A stretch of DNA of 6,437 nt from the NCBI GenBank assembly GCA_900545455.1, contig UQZF01000158.1:1-6437 (forward strand), written 5' to 3'. Below, one piece after another: positions 1 through 6,114 of this stretch (positions within the stretch are counted from its first letter, which is position 1; each line of letters begins with the position of its first letter). The notes under the pieces were generated by a model. It had not been told where the DNA came from. It did not search any database and saw nothing but the letters and a program-made list of their open reading frames with translations. The translations under genes and the position numbers were made by a program. This stretch comes from an uncultured Eubacteriales bacterium (GTDB taxonomy: Bacteria > Bacillota > Clostridia > Lachnospirales > Lachnospiraceae).

Positions 1-1209
1 GTTTTGGCGGCAGGAGCGGGGGCACTTTTGTTTGGCAGGTACAAGAGGCAGACCGAGGAGCACGATAAGAATCTTGCGCAGGGAATGGACATGGTCGATA
101 AGCTTGAAAAGGAGAGCCGCGTCAGAAATAATAACTTCGAGCGCGAGAAGGAGAGGCTTTTTGACCGCGGAGCGTGGATTTATCCCGACATCGACTGTGA
201 TTATGAGGCGATAACGAGGGAGAATTTAAGACAGTGCTGCGTCGAGCTTGAAAATATCTATCTCCGCTACGGAGTGAAGGATAAGGATGAGTTAAACGAG
301 CTGTTCGATAAGAATGAGGAGGCGGCGCTCAGCCGAAGGATGTATGAGAATGCCGTGAAGGAGCTTGAGCAGGAGAGCGCGGAGTATGCCGCGTATGTGG
401 GCGATGAAAATCCCGAGGATGTCAGGGAGAGATACGCCGCACTTCGCGACAGACTCTCGACATACGCCGGCAAGCTGAAGGGCAGAGAAATCGACGGCGA
501 CGATACGGAGCGTGAGCTTGCCGAGCTTGTAAAGAAGCTTGAGGAAGGGCTTGACAAAAACAAGGCAAGACTTGAGGAGCTTGAAGCCGAGCTTCACGGA
601 TATGAGGATATAGAGGCAGTTGACATGTCGGCGGAGGAGCTTGAAGCCGCTATCGAGGACATAAGAGGGCAGCAGATGGAGCTTCTGTCGCTCATGCAGA
701 GCCCGGAGCACGATGAGAATGAGCTTAAAAGGACGCTCGCGGAGCTCTCCGAGGAGTATGATTCCAAAAAGGAGCTGTATGATGCGCTCGTGATTGCCGA
801 GGAGAATATGCAGGGTGCAGTCGATGACATAAGCAGAAGCTTCGGACCGATTCTCAATGAAAAGACGGCAGGGATTTTTAACAGGCTCACGGGCGGACGC
901 TATGACAAGGTTATGGTTGACAAGGAGTACTCCATTCAGGCAAAGCAGAAGGACGGCGTATATCACGAGTGGAAGTTTTTGAGCAGCGGAACCACAGACC
1001 AGGCTTATCTTGCACTCAGGCTTGCGATGACGGAGCTTATAACCGAAGGTGGCGAGAGGCTTCCGCTCATGCTCGACGATATTCTTTTGCAGTATGACGA
1101 GAAGCGCATGAAATACGCGCTCGATTTCCTTGAGGAGTATGCGAAGGATGCACAGATTCTTTTCTTCACCTGCAAAAAGACTTCAGGTGAAAATGTCATA
1201 GAGCTGTGA
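1..1209 (+). CDS. SMC/Rad50/YhaN-like AAA family ATPase, C-terminal half (5' end outside window)
   Basis: This is the C-terminal part of a long coiled-coil ATPase. The frame is open from the first base, so the apparent TTG start at position 4 is only the window edge; the Walker A half lies upstream. Numbering from that TTG, a short Ala/Gly-rich hydrophobic end followed by GRYKR (1-15) looks like the tail of a membrane helix. Residues 15-275 are Glu/Lys/Leu-rich coiled coil. The C-terminal ATPase lobe shows an ABC-type signature, LSSGTTDQAYLALRLA (326-341), and a Walker B, LPLMLDDIL (353-361), followed by QYD as D-loop. In SMC/Rad50 and YhaN families these elements complete the nucleotide site of a dimer, and such proteins usually pair with an SbcD-like phosphoesterase in DNA end processing. 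That partner, if present, would be off-window upstream. The expected switch histidine is replaced (FFTCKK, 387-392). Family placement is firm; the DNA role is inferred. It is probably co-transcribed with the next gene, 48 bp downstream. Confidence 0.85.
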   Translation, partial: VLAAGAGALLFGRYKRQTEEHDKNLAQGMDMVDKLEKESRVRNNNFEREKERLFDRGAWIYPDIDCDYEAITRENLRQCCVELENIYLRYGVKDKDELNELFDKNEEAALSRRMYENAVKELEQESAEYAAYVGDENPEDVRERYAALRDRLSTYAGKLKGREIDGDDTERELAELVKKLEEGLDKNKARLEELEAELHGYEDIEAVDMSAEELEAAIEDIRGQQMELLSLMQSPEHDENELKRTLAELSEEYDSKKELYDALVIAEENMQGAVDDISRSFGPILNEKTAGIFNRLTGGRYDKVMVDKEYSIQAKQKDGVYHEWKFLSSGTTDQAYLALRLAMTELITEGGERLPLMLDDILLQYDEKRMKYALDFLEEYAKDAQILFFTCKKTSGENVIEL

Positions 1210-1257
1210 CGACTGTAATTTAGGGATGACACATTTATTAAGGAAAGGAACAATGCG

Positions 1258-2559
1258 ATGAATAATTTTTCGGTGTACGAGCTCTTGTGGCTGTTTTTTA
1301 TCTATTCATTCTTAGGCTGGCTTTTTGAGACGGTCTACGCTGCACTCAGGCAGAAGCATTTTGTCAATCGAGGTCTTGTGAGCGGGCCGCTCTGTATCGT
1401 GTACGGAGTCGGCACGGTGCTCATGACAGTGGGCTTGCAGGAGCTTACGGGTGTGTGGCTTTTTATCTTTGCGACGGTATATGCGGCGGCTATAGAGCTC
1501 GCTGCGGGAAAGATAGTTGAGAGAGTCTACCACGAGAGATGGTGGAACTACAGCAACATCAAATGGAATCTCGACGGATATATTTGCGTGCCGTTCTCGC
1601 TCATAAAGGGTGCGCTCGGCTTCGTGGTCGTGAGATATGCCAATGGGCTGCTCATCGGGCTTGTAAACAGGCTTCCGCAGCTTTTGATTCACATAGTGCT
1701 CATTGTTCTCATAGCGGTGCTCTGCGTGGACGTTCTCGCCTCGTATATTCTTGCCAAGGGAAAGAGCAGACATCCCGAGAGATGGGAGGAGGCAAATGAC
1801 GCTATAGCCTCAGTCGGACACAGGATGGCGCGTGCAATCGACCGTGGAATGCAGAGGCGAATACATAAGGCGTACCCGAAGGCAGCCAAGGTCGAGGCGG
1901 TACCGAGGGATAAGACGGTGTTTGCGCAGGGCTGTGATTTCTATAAGGTGGTCATGCTTTTCTTTATCGGAGCCTTCTTAGGTGACATAACGGAGACGAT
2001 ATTCTGCCGAATAACCGCCGGGGTGTGGATGAGCAGAAGCAGCGTCGTGTGGGGACCGTTCAGCATTGTGTGGGGACTTGCGATAGCCGCGGCGACGGCG
2101 ATGCTCTACAAATACCGCAACAAGAGCGACGGCTTCCTCTTCATGGTGGGTACGCTTCTCGGCGGAGCCTATGAGTACCTTTGCAGCGTGTTTACAGAGA
2201 TTGTTTTCGGAAAGGTGTTCTGGGATTACAGCAAGATTCCTTTTAACCTCGGTGGACGAATTAACCTTCTGTACTGCTTTTTCTGGGGAATAGCTGCTGT
2301 CGTGTGGTTCAAGCTTCTCTATCCGAGGGCTTCGGCACTCATTGAGAAGATACCCGTCGTAATCGGTAAAATCGCGACATGGGTTCTCATTGTGTTTATG
2401 ATATGCAATATGGCTGTATCGGGGCTTGCGCTCATAAGGTACGACGAGCGCGAAAAAAACGTCGAAGCGACCGCAAAGTGGCAGGTGTGGATGGATGAGC
2501 ACTACGACGACGCGAAGATGCAGAGGATATATCCGAACGCAAAGACGGTGAGCGAATAG
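1258..2559 (+). CDS. Membrane protein with two tandem CmpB-type (DUF1113, putative ABC-transporter type IV) domains
   Basis: This 433-residue polytopic membrane protein has no confirmed function; the family label comes from a putative link to ABC transport. Two homologous halves are visible. Half A has FFIYSFLGWLFETVYA (13-28), GPLCIVYG (43-50) and WWNYSNIKWNLDGYI (95-109). Half B has LFFIGAFLGDITETIFC (234-250), GPFSIVWG (266-273) and FWDYSKIPFNLGGRI (321-335). Shared features are GxxxE-T in the first helix, GPxxIVxG, and the aromatic (W/F)W(N/D)YSxIxxNLxG motif. Each half has roughly four or five hydrophobic segments, and half B gains a last helix near 370-393. A basic cytoplasmic-looking linker (165-225) separates the halves. 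The ATG at 1258 follows AGGAAAGGA with good spacing; the ATG five bases earlier is in another frame. No terminator separates it from the upstream ATPase gene, so an operon is likely. No ABC ATPase of transporter type lies in this window, so a transport role is unsupported here. Confidence 0.8.
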   Translation: MNNFSVYELLWLFFIYSFLGWLFETVYAALRQKHFVNRGLVSGPLCIVYGVGTVLMTVGLQELTGVWLFIFATVYAAAIELAAGKIVERVYHERWWNYSNIKWNLDGYICVPFSLIKGALGFVVVRYANGLLIGLVNRLPQLLIHIVLIVLIAVLCVDVLASYILAKGKSRHPERWEEANDAIASVGHRMARAIDRGMQRRIHKAYPKAAKVEAVPRDKTVFAQGCDFYKVVMLFFIGAFLGDITETIFCRITAGVWMSRSSVVWGPFSIVWGLAIAAATAMLYKYRNKSDGFLFMVGTLLGGAYEYLCSVFTEIVFGKVFWDYSKIPFNLGGRINLLYCFFWGIAAVVWFKLLYPRASALIEKIPVVIGKIATWVLIVFMICNMAVSGLALIRYDEREKNVEATAKWQVWMDEHYDDAKMQRIYPNAKTVSE

Positions 2560-2604
2560 GCTGTACAAATTTATGAAAATGTAATATCTGTTTTGCAAAA
2601 AAGG

Positions 2605-2613
2605 TGGTATACT
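2605..2613 (+). promoter_or_regulatory. Putative extended -10 promoter of the DUF308 gene
   Basis: TGGTATACT combines a TGn extension with a TATACT -10 box (2608-2613). There is no good -35 at 16-18 bp, which fits an extended -10 type of promoter. Transcription would start near 2620 and give a leader of about 65 nt before the ATG at 2685. This is pattern-based only. Confidence 0.5.
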
Positions 2614-2636
2614 TATAGAAAACTTCAGAAAATATA

Positions 2637-2665
2637 CGGCAGTGCGGACGGTCAGATGCCGCATT
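2637..2665 (+). other. Leader hairpin with two alternative pairings upstream of the DUF308 gene
   Basis: Two mutually exclusive short stems can form. One is CGGCA (2637-2641) with TGCCG (2657-2661). The other is TGCGG (2643-2647) with CCGCA (2659-2663), extendable by a G-U and an A-U pair. There is no downstream T-run, so neither is an intrinsic terminator. The structure sits just before the Shine-Dalgarno at 2674-2680 and could affect translation, but it may be chance. Confidence 0.3.
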
Positions 2666-2684
2666 TGCAGAAACGGAGGAGAAT

Positions 2685-3218
2685 ATGAATTTATTTGAAA
2701 AAATCCGCAAGGATGTCGTGTGGTCATCAATCGCATATCTCATACTCGGCTTTGTGCTTCTCATCAAGCCGGGAACCGCACTTGTAACCATAGTGCATAT
2801 TCTTGCAGTCGTGGCACTTGTTATGGGAATTGTGGCACTTGTAGCTTATTTCAGTGACAAAGACAGCGCAGGGAACGGCGGAGTAATTAAGGGAATCGTA
2901 TATCTTGTGATTGCCGCATTCCTCTACTTTGGAGCGGGCTTCATAATATCAATCGTGCCGTTCATATTCGGACTTTTGGTTGTCATAAGCGGTGTTGTCA
3001 AGCTTCAGGAGGCACTCGATATGATGAAGTACAGAGCAAACGGAAGTATAACGGTGCTTGTAATATCAATACTGAGCCTCATTTTAGGTGTGCTCATAAT
3101 TATCAATCCGTTCGGCACGGCAGAGCTTCTGTTCAGAATAATCGGTATTGCGCTCATTTACAACGGAGTATCCGATCTACTCACGGTATTTTATTTTTCA
3201 AAAAAGACAAGATATTAA
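2685..3218 (+). CDS. DUF308/HdeD-type six-helix membrane protein
   Basis: This is a 177-residue, almost wholly hydrophobic inner-membrane protein. Six helices can be read at about 12-28, 33-55, 69-85, 88-107, 121-140 and 146-168. The protein is built from three repeats of a two-helix unit, best seen as LGFVLLIKPGTA (21-32) and LGVLIIINPFGTA (134-146), each followed by a helix ending in a G-(I/V)-x-L pattern. This is characteristic of the DUF308 group that includes E. coli HdeD, which is linked to acid resistance; a stress role here is only inferred. The ATG at 2685 has a strong Shine-Dalgarno, CGGAGGA, at 2674-2680. A likely promoter lies 72 bp upstream. There is no clear terminator before the MerR gene 89 bp downstream, so some read-through is possible. 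The short basic tail KKTRY is probably cytoplasmic. Confidence 0.85.
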   Translation: MNLFEKIRKDVVWSSIAYLILGFVLLIKPGTALVTIVHILAVVALVMGIVALVAYFSDKDSAGNGGVIKGIVYLVIAAFLYFGAGFIISIVPFIFGLLVVISGVVKLQEALDMMKYRANGSITVLVISILSLILGVLIIINPFGTAELLFRIIGIALIYNGVSDLLTVFYFSKKTRY

Positions 3219-3249
3219 AAATAAACCTAATGGATGAATGAAAAACTTC

Positions 3250-3280
3250 TTGACCTTACAGTGTACTGCAATGTTGTAAT
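3250..3280 (+). promoter_or_regulatory. MerR-type promoter and operator of the regulator gene
   Basis: The -35 is TTGACC (3250-3255) and the -10 is TGTAAT (3275-3280). The spacer is 19 bp, longer than the optimal 17, which is the hallmark of promoters that MerR-family proteins activate by untwisting DNA. Inside the spacer is a dyad, TTaCAGT (3256-3262) and ACTGcAA (3265-3271), around a 2-base centre; lower case marks the mismatched pair. Transcription would start near 3287, giving a leader of about 20 nt that begins just before the Shine-Dalgarno at 3293-3300. Position directly upstream of a merR-type gene suggests autoregulation. Confidence 0.7.
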
Positions 3281-3307
3281 TGTCCTGTACCGTAAGGAGG
3301 AGACAAT

Positions 3308-4162
3308 ATGACTATCAAAGAATTTGCAAAGCTGTGTAACTGCACGACGCAGACATTAAGATATTACGACCGCGTCAACCTGTTGAAGCCCGCGAGGGTG
3401 GATGACTGGACGGGATACCGCTACTATTCCGAGGAACAGGCTCTTTTATATGTAAGGATAAAGAGCTTTCAGGAGGCGGATTTCACGATAGAGGAGATAA
3501 AAAGCCTTTTTGATAAGGATGACGAGGAAATCTATGCCGCTTTTGAGAAAAAGATAGCTGAGCAGGAAAAGAAGCTTGAAAAAATCAGGCAGATACAGCA
3601 GTCATATCGAAATGAAATCGATAAGATGCAAAAGACGATTGAACAATTCATCGAAAAAATGAATCAGGATGCGAGGGAGTACGATCCGACGGAGGAGTTC
3701 GGAATCAACGGGGAGTATTATGAGAAGCTGCTTGTGAAATTTAACGGCATGCTTCACAATGCTTCGTACATCAAAGAGACACATGCTGACGGTGCATCGG
3801 AGCCTGTATTTGAGTACAGCCGTTATCGGGACGAGGATACTGTCGAGGATGAGTGTTGCGATACGGAAGAGCAGGATGAAATCTCACCGCTTGATAACCT
3901 CGCCTACGTGGTAGTCACTGAGTATCACGGCTGGAAGCACATAAAGGAAATCAGCGACAATTTTGCGGGACTTTGTGACAACACGGATTACAATTTTTAT
4001 CTCGAGGTGAACGGCGAAATGGAGAGTAATCTCATGTTCTGTCTGATTATCATACAGCTCGCCGAGGATATGAACAGCGGAAGGAGCTTTATCAAGCCAT
4101 CCTGCAGCATGAGCCCGTCAACGGATGGAAGGAATCACCTCTATATTTTAAAGAGGGTGTAA
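3308..4162 (+). CDS. MerR-family transcriptional regulator with unrecognised C-terminal domain
   Basis: This is a DNA-binding regulator of 284 residues. The N-terminal winged helix-turn-helix is clear: MTIKEFAKLCNCTTQTLRYY (1-20), DR-NLLKPARVD-WTGYRYYSEEQ (21-44), then IKSFQEADFTIEEIKSLF (51-68). A Lys/Glu/Gln-rich helix (about 75-120) is the usual antiparallel coiled-coil dimerisation arm. Residues 125-284 form a separate domain that I do not recognise. It is not obviously a GyrI-like drug-binding fold, and it contains a very acidic loop with adjacent cysteines (175-191, CC at 183-184). The ATG at 3308 has an ideal TAAGGAGG Shine-Dalgarno seven bases upstream. The effector ligand is unknown. 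No dedicated target is evident: the DUF308 gene just upstream has its own promoter, and the next gene downstream is convergent pyrG. Autoregulation through its 19-bp-spacer promoter is likely. Confidence 0.9.
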   Translation: MTIKEFAKLCNCTTQTLRYYDRVNLLKPARVDDWTGYRYYSEEQALLYVRIKSFQEADFTIEEIKSLFDKDDEEIYAAFEKKIAEQEKKLEKIRQIQQSYRNEIDKMQKTIEQFIEKMNQDAREYDPTEEFGINGEYYEKLLVKFNGMLHNASYIKETHADGASEPVFEYSRYRDEDTVEDECCDTEEQDEISPLDNLAYVVVTEYHGWKHIKEISDNFAGLCDNTDYNFYLEVNGEMESNLMFCLIIIQLAEDMNSGRSFIKPSCSMSPSTDGRNHLYILKRV

Positions 4163-4164
4163 TT

Positions 4165-4236
4165 AAAATCACCTTATCACATAATGCGGTTATCGGATTG
4201 GCTGTCCGGGTAAGCATGATGTGATAAGGTGATTTT
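4165..4236. terminator. Bidirectional intrinsic terminator between the MerR gene and pyrG
   Basis: A perfect 18-bp inverted repeat (4165-4182 and 4219-4236) encloses a 36-base loop, which can itself pair (ATGC 4184-4187 with GCAT 4214-4217, and CGGA 4194-4197 with TCCG 4205-4208). The arms end in A4 on the left and T4-T5 on the right, giving a U-tract to transcripts from either side. It starts two bases after the MerR stop codon and lies 30 bp from the pyrG stop, serving both convergent genes. Confidence 0.85.
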
Positions 4237-4266
4237 TATTGAATGGAATGTATCGTATCAGCTATA

Positions 4267-5880
4267 CTACTTTCCTTCGCTCTCCTGCTTTGCAAGCGCC
4301 GCTTCTATAAATCCGCGGAACAGCGGATGCGGTCTGTTCGGTCTTGACTTGAATTCAGGGTGTGCCTGCGTTCCGATGAACCAAGGGTGATCCTTTAGCT
4401 CGACCATCTCAACGATTCTTCCGTCAGGTGACATTCCCGAGAGCATCATGCCGTTTTCGGTGAGCACGGTTCGGAAGTCATTGTTGACCTCGTATCTGTG
4501 GCGGTGTCTTTCGTGGATTTCCTTGCTGCCGTAGAGTGCGTATGCCTTGGAGCTCTCGTCGAGGATACAAGGATATGAGCCGAGTCTCAATGTTCCGCCG
4601 ATGTCATCGATTCCCTCCTGGTCAGGCATGAGGTGGATTACAGGGTGTGTGGTGCCCGGAAGGAACTCCACGCTGTGAGCATCGTTGTAGCCGATGACAT
4701 CCCTTGTAAACTCAACTATTGTGAGCTGCATTCCGAGGCAGAGACCGAGGAACGGAATCTTGTTCTCGCGGGCATATCTGATTGCCTGAATCATACCCTC
4801 GATTCCTCTGTCGCCGAAGCCGCCCGGCACGATGATTCCAGAGACATCGCTAAGCATCTCTGCCGCGTTCTCAGCGGTAACCTTCTCTGAATCAATCCAT
4901 TTGATATTTACGGACACACCGTTGGCTATACCGCCATGCTTTAAGGACTCAACAACACTGATGTATGCGTCGTGGAGCTGTGTGTATTTTCCGACGAGGG
5001 CAACGGATACCTCTCCCTTAGGATGCTTGAGAGCTGAGCACATGGCTTTCCAGTCGGTGAGGTCAGGCTCAGGGCAAGGAAGACCGAGACATTCACATGC
5101 TACTTGTGCGAGATGTTCTTCCTCCATTGCGAGAGGTGCCTCGTAGAGATATTCAACGTCGAGGTTCTGAAGTACATGTGAGCTTGGAACATTGCAGAAG
5201 AGAGCAATCTTGTCCTTAATACCCTTGTCGAGAGGGTACTCCGAGCGGCAGACGATGATGTCAGGCTGGATTCCCATACCCTGAAGCTCCTTTACGCTCG
5301 CCTGTGTAGGCTTGGTTTTCATCTCGCCTGAGGATTTGAGATAAGGGATTAATGTTACATGAAGGAATATCGCATTCTCCTTGCCGACCTCATGCTGGAA
5401 CTGACGGAGTGCCTCGAGGAAAGGCTGGCTCTCTATATCACCGACGGTTCCTCCGATTTCTACGATTGCAATCTTGGTATCGTCACTTGTGTAGTCGCGG
5501 AAAAGGCGGCTCTTAATCTCGTTGGTGATGTGAGGGATAACCTGAACCGTTCCTCCGCCGAAATCTCCACGGCGCTCCTTTGAGAGCACCGACCAGTAAA
5601 CCTTGCCGGATGTCACGTTGGAATTTTTTCCGAGACTCTCGTCGATAAAACGTTCATAATGTCCAAGGTCGAGGTCCGTCTCAGCTCCGTCGTCCGTGAC
5701 GAATACCTCTCCGTGCTGGATAGGATTCATTGTTCCCGGGTCAATGTTGATATAAGGATCGAACTTCTGCATTGTTACTGAATAGCCTCTTGCCTTCAAA
5801 AGACGGCCAAGTGATGCTGCGGTGATACCTTTGCCAAGACCTGATACCACACCGCCTGTTACAAAAACGTACTTTACCAT
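4267..5880 (-). CDS. pyrG: CTP synthase (glutamine-hydrolysing)
   Basis: This cytosolic enzyme makes CTP from UTP, ATP and glutamine, the last step of de novo pyrimidine nucleotide synthesis. At 537 residues it is full length. The N-terminal amidoligase domain (1-270) has the P-loop GGVVSGLGKG (9-18), the QKFDPYINIDPGTMNPIQHGE region starting at 38, acidic Mg/ATP residues around D71 and E141 (EIGGTVGDIES), and the nucleotide-binding KTKPTQ (188-193). The C-terminal class I glutamine amidotransferase domain (about 290-537) has the oxyanion segment GGFGDRG (353-359), the nucleophile Cys381 in GLCLGMQ, and His507/Glu509 in AHPEF, so all catalytic residues are intact. The start is fixed by GGAGG six bases upstream (complement of 5887-5891) and by the conserved MxKYVFVTGGVVS opening. 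It is transcribed alone: a terminator lies upstream and another just downstream. Confidence 0.98.
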   Translation of the reverse strand: MVKYVFVTGGVVSGLGKGITAASLGRLLKARGYSVTMQKFDPYINIDPGTMNPIQHGEVFVTDDGAETDLDLGHYERFIDESLGKNSNVTSGKVYWSVLSKERRGDFGGGTVQVIPHITNEIKSRLFRDYTSDDTKIAIVEIGGTVGDIESQPFLEALRQFQHEVGKENAIFLHVTLIPYLKSSGEMKTKPTQASVKELQGMGIQPDIIVCRSEYPLDKGIKDKIALFCNVPSSHVLQNLDVEYLYEAPLAMEEEHLAQVACECLGLPCPEPDLTDWKAMCSALKHPKGEVSVALVGKYTQLHDAYISVVESLKHGGIANGVSVNIKWIDSEKVTAENAAEMLSDVSGIIVPGGFGDRGIEGMIQAIRYARENKIPFLGLCLGMQLTIVEFTRDVIGYNDAHSVEFLPGTTHPVIHLMPDQEGIDDIGGTLRLGSYPCILDESSKAYALYGSKEIHERHRHRYEVNNDFRTVLTENGMMLSGMSPDGRIVEMVELKDHPWFIGTQAHPEFKSRPNRPHPLFRGFIEAALAKQESEGK

Positions 5881-5956
5881 GACGAACCTCCGTATATTTT
5901 AAGTTGTATTTTAAAAACAATATTTTACATTCTACTACAAAATCTTTTTGAATGGA

Positions 5957-5985
5957 ATTATAATTTTGCCACTTTTGACTTTACA
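5957..5985 (-). promoter_or_regulatory. Putative pyrG promoter
   Basis: On the minus strand a consensus TATAAT (complement of 5957-5962) lies 17 bp downstream of a weak -35-like TGTAAA (complement of 5980-5985). Transcription would start near 5950 and leave a leader of about 70 nt. TATAAT can also be read on the plus strand at 5959-5964, but no -35 or gene fits that direction. The flank is AT-rich, so chance matches are common and confidence is moderate. Confidence 0.45.
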
Positions 5986-6021
5986 TTATTCGCAAATTAT
6001 TGAGTTTTAATTAAATAAATT

Positions 6022-6067
6022 AAGGTCACAAAAACGCATACAATATGTATGCTGTTTCTGCGACCTT
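6022..6067 (-). terminator. Intrinsic terminator of the UPF0371 gene
   Basis: A 20-pair stem is formed by 6022-6041 and 6047-6067 around a 5-base loop (AATAT), with one bulged base (6053). The two non-Watson-Crick positions (6028/6061 and 6031/6058) are A-C mismatches in plus-strand RNA but G-U wobbles in minus-strand RNA. The minus strand continues with a T-rich AATTTATTTAATT. Both facts point to action on minus-strand transcripts, that is, the UPF0371 gene 48 bp upstream. Confidence 0.8.
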
Positions 6068-6088
6068 GCAGTTACTTATATATTTTAT

Positions 6089-6112
6089 TTTACAAATTTT
6101 ATAATTTGTAAA
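6089..6112. repeat. AT-rich 10-bp inverted repeat after the UPF0371 stop codon
   Basis: TTTACAAATT (6089-6098) and AATTTGTAAA (6103-6112) form a perfect palindrome with a 4-base centre. It begins two bases after the UPF0371 stop codon on the minus strand. It is low in G+C and lacks a clear T-run, so it is probably not the main terminator; it could protect the mRNA 3' end, bind a protein, or be a chance feature of AT-rich DNA. Confidence 0.5.
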
Positions 6113-6114
6113 TG

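Noticed and set aside
4..6. TTG as start of the first gene
   Set aside because: The frame is open to the window edge, there is no room to see a ribosome binding site, and the protein lacks its required N-terminal Walker A half, so the gene simply begins upstream.
292..966. Long open frame on the minus strand within the ATPase gene (224 residues)
   Set aside because: It is antisense to a clear coiled-coil ATPase, has no ribosome binding site or recognisable motifs, and arises from the Glu/Leu-rich codon pattern of the real gene.
1210..1257. Possible promoter or terminator between the ATPase and CmpB genes
   Set aside because: TGTAAT is present but without a matching -35, and no hairpin is visible; co-transcription is simpler.
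2593..2598. TTGCAA as a -35 for the DUF308 promoter
   Set aside because: It is only 9 bp from the TATACT box, too close for a functional -35; the extended -10 explanation is better.
1978..2736. Minus-strand open frame of 252 residues overlapping the CmpB gene and the following spacer
   Set aside because: Composition is rich in His, Arg, Ser and Pro with no domain; it lies opposite a well-supported membrane protein gene and crosses the DUF308 promoter.
5903..5924. AT-only near-palindrome in the pyrG leader (TTGTATTTT against AAAAACAA)
   Set aside because: It is imperfect and made almost wholly of A and T, in a stretch where such pairings are expected by chance; no function can be supported.
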